From Acetobacter suratthaniensis (GTDB taxonomy: Bacteria; Pseudomonadota; Alphaproteobacteria; Acetobacterales; Acetobacteraceae): 64,000 bases of DNA. Location: assembly GCF_017377745.1 (NCBI RefSeq), contig NZ_JAFVMG010000014.1, positions 1 to 64,000 of the forward strand, given 5' to 3'. The position numbers were made by a program, and so were the translations under genes. Positions 62,567 to 64,000 of this stretch are shown one piece after another. Under the pieces are notes generated by a model. That model was not told the origin of the DNA and did not search any database. It saw nothing but the letters and a program-made list of their open reading frames with translations. Numbering within the stretch: the stretch's first letter is position 1; every line of letters starts with the position of its first letter.

Positions 62567-62588
62567 GGGCATGACGCAATTCATGCCC
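62567..62588 (+). terminator. Hairpin after mesD
   Basis: GGGCATGA (62567-62574) pairs with TCATGCCC (62581-62588) around a 6-nt loop, 30 bp beyond the mesD stop. No T-run follows. It probably ends or attenuates the mesX-mesD transcript. The remaining 380 bp to the MetR-like gene contain no recognisable gene. Confidence 0.55.
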
Positions 62589-62968
62589 CCATAACGCCAA
62601 CATTTTCAGAGGCATCAACAGTCCTATCACGTCCTCCATACTATAAAGAGCTTTTATCATTTTCCTTACAACGGGTTGGAGTTTGCCCTACAAATTTATT
62701 CAACGTGCTCCTGAATCGCTGGAACTATGCAAGATCGTTGACTGACTGGAAAGCCCGCTTTTGACTGCATTGTTCATGCCATCGCAACGAAAAACTGTTT
62801 ATCACGCGCCTATTATGAAGCGAACATTAGCGTTTTCATTGAGAACAGAAAATAAAGAGTTACGGCAATATCTCTTAAAGCCTATGAAAAAAAATCCAAA
62901 TGCAACTTACAGGACGCCATGATATGATTTTATGACTATATGAATTCTGTGCATTAACGAGGTCAATC
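62589..62968. other. Intergenic region before metR, no gene recognised
   Basis: 380 bp of mixed composition, AT-rich near its end. It should contain the promoter of the LysR-type gene at 62969. I find no clear MetR box (TGAA-N5-TTCA), small ORF with a ribosome site or structured RNA. Confidence 0.4.
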
Positions 62969-63859
62969 ATGGGTGTTCTAGAGCGCAGTCATCTGACAAT
63001 CATTCAGGAGGTAGCGCGAGAAGGTTCATTAACTGCCGCCGGAATGCGCCTGAACCTGACCCAGCCCGCGCTCAGTCATTCTATCCGCAAGATCGAGCAG
63101 CAGCTTGGTGTCAAGATATGGCGGCGAGAAGGACGATCCCTCGTGCTCACACAGGCAGGCGAATGGCTATTAGCTTTAGCAAACCGCCTGCTTCCACAAT
63201 TTGATCTGGCGGAAAGTCGCCTTGAACAATTCGCAAATGGTGAGCGGGGTACACTGCGTATCGGCATGGAATGTCACCCCTGCTATCAGTGGCTCCTTAA
63301 GGTAGTCTCCCCCTATTTGGAAAGATGGCCAAAAGTCGATGTGGATGTAAGGCAGAAATTCCAGTTTGGTGGGATCGGTGCGCTGTTCAATAATGAAATT
63401 GATATTTTGGTCACGCCTGATCCGCTTTACAAACCCGGTCTAAAATTTACACCAGTTTTTGATTATGAACTTGTGCTTGCTGTTGGCCCCGAACATCCTC
63501 TCCGTAATGCAAAATTTGTTCTACCAGAGCAGCTTGTAGATGAAACATTGATTACATACCCAGTTCCATCTGAACGCCTCGATATTTACACGCAATTTCT
63601 TCAACCAGCAGGGATTGCACCACGGCAGCAGAAGCAGATTGAAACGACGGACATCATGCTGGTCATGGTAGCGCATGGTAGGGGTGTCGCTGCACTTCCG
63701 CGCTGGCTTGTGAAAGAGTATGCCTCCCATTTTGAACTTTACTCTGTCAAACTTGGGAAAAAGGGTATTACAAAACAGATATTTCTTGGCCATCGGGAAA
63801 CTGATGAAGACATTCACTATCTACGTGATTTTATCGAATTCGCAGCTTCGCCTCAATGA
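62969..63859 (+). CDS. metR: MetR-like LysR regulator
   Basis: A 296-residue LysR protein with HTH at 1-60 (HLTIIQEVAREGSLTAAGMRLNLTQPALSHSIRKIE) and the MetR-type effector-domain opening LRIGMECHPCYQWLLKVV, close to the E. coli sequence LRIALECHSCFQWL. MetR binds homocysteine and activates methionine synthase genes. It lies 431 bp after mesD in the same direction, so regulation of mesX-mesD is likely. Confidence 0.85.
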   Translation: MGVLERSHLTIIQEVAREGSLTAAGMRLNLTQPALSHSIRKIEQQLGVKIWRREGRSLVLTQAGEWLLALANRLLPQFDLAESRLEQFANGERGTLRIGMECHPCYQWLLKVVSPYLERWPKVDVDVRQKFQFGGIGALFNNEIDILVTPDPLYKPGLKFTPVFDYELVLAVGPEHPLRNAKFVLPEQLVDETLITYPVPSERLDIYTQFLQPAGIAPRQQKQIETTDIMLVMVAHGRGVAALPRWLVKEYASHFELYSVKLGKKGITKQIFLGHRETDEDIHYLRDFIEFAASPQ

Positions 63860-64000
63860 TAATGCTTAAGCACCTTCGAGGACTGCCACCTGATTAAATC
63901 TATATATGAATAAAAAGTCAAAAAATGACCGTTTTATAAAAATATCGAACTCAGATTGTACCCATCATAAAGTCAAAAAAAAGTTTATTAGTCGTGGAAG
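63860..64000. other. AT-rich sequence at the window end with a 12-bp direct repeat
   Basis: After metR the sequence is AT-rich with AAAGTCAAAAAA occurring at 63914-63925 and 63969-63980. No gene is visible before the window ends. Confidence 0.35.

Overview
The window looks like chromosome of an acetic acid bacterium (Acetobacteraceae, probably Acetobacter or a close relative). The pointers are a succinyl-CoA:acetate CoA-transferase of the AarC type, a membrane-bound PQQ glucose dehydrogenase beside an OprB porin and an exported mutarotase, many TonB receptors, and moderately GC-rich coding sequence with AT-rich gaps. This is inferred from gene content; no rRNA or tRNA gene is present to confirm it.

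Layout. 1-5986: end of an outer-membrane barrel gene, a DEAD-box helicase, a small Pmp3-like membrane protein followed by an Ivy-type lysozyme inhibitor, an AT-rich Kch-like potassium channel gene, a serine hydrolase and a 1-Cys peroxiredoxin. 6257-27552: a sulfur-compound cluster of about 21 kb. It holds two ABC importers of the SsuABC kind (each with two different permeases), three periplasmic-binding-type proteins, two DszB-like desulfinases, one DszA/NtaA-like flavin monooxygenase, two TonB receptors, a class II aldolase-like protein, a secreted hydrolase, an ABC exporter and an ArsR-type regulator. 27811-34529: acetate CoA-transferase, a GlxA-type regulator, a PaiB/MocR divergent pair, and LysE-ArgP with a SugE-like pump. 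34541-41205: a glucose-oxidation unit (LacI regulator, OprB porin, exported aldose epimerase, PQQ glucose dehydrogenase). 41206-45817: serine acetyltransferase, a family 2B encapsulin shell and its cysteine desulfurase cargo, preceded by short cysteine-containing ORFs. 45839-51986: a LysR regulator divergent from choline sulfatase, TonB receptor and MFS genes. 52034-60300: DMT and MFS transporters with their regulators, an SDR enzyme, a DEDDh exonuclease and a TauE/SafE anion exporter. 60498-63859: the folate-independent methionine synthase pair MesX-MesD and a MetR-like regulator.

Main theme. Sulfur recurs throughout: uptake and desulfination of organosulfur compounds (6257-27552), cysteine synthesis and encapsulated desulfuration (41697-45732), sulfate-ester hydrolysis (46888-51986), a probable sulfite exporter (57426-58199) and methionine synthesis (60498-62537). 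The most interesting point is that two proteins that resemble ABC substrate-binding proteins lack signal peptides and carry the Cys, His and Arg residues of the DszB desulfinase active site, next to a DszA-like monooxygenase. I read this as an uncharacterised desulfurisation pathway with dedicated outer- and inner-membrane uptake.

Starts were adjusted where a Shine-Dalgarno sequence supported it. No CRISPR array, insertion sequence, prophage or replication origin was recognised.
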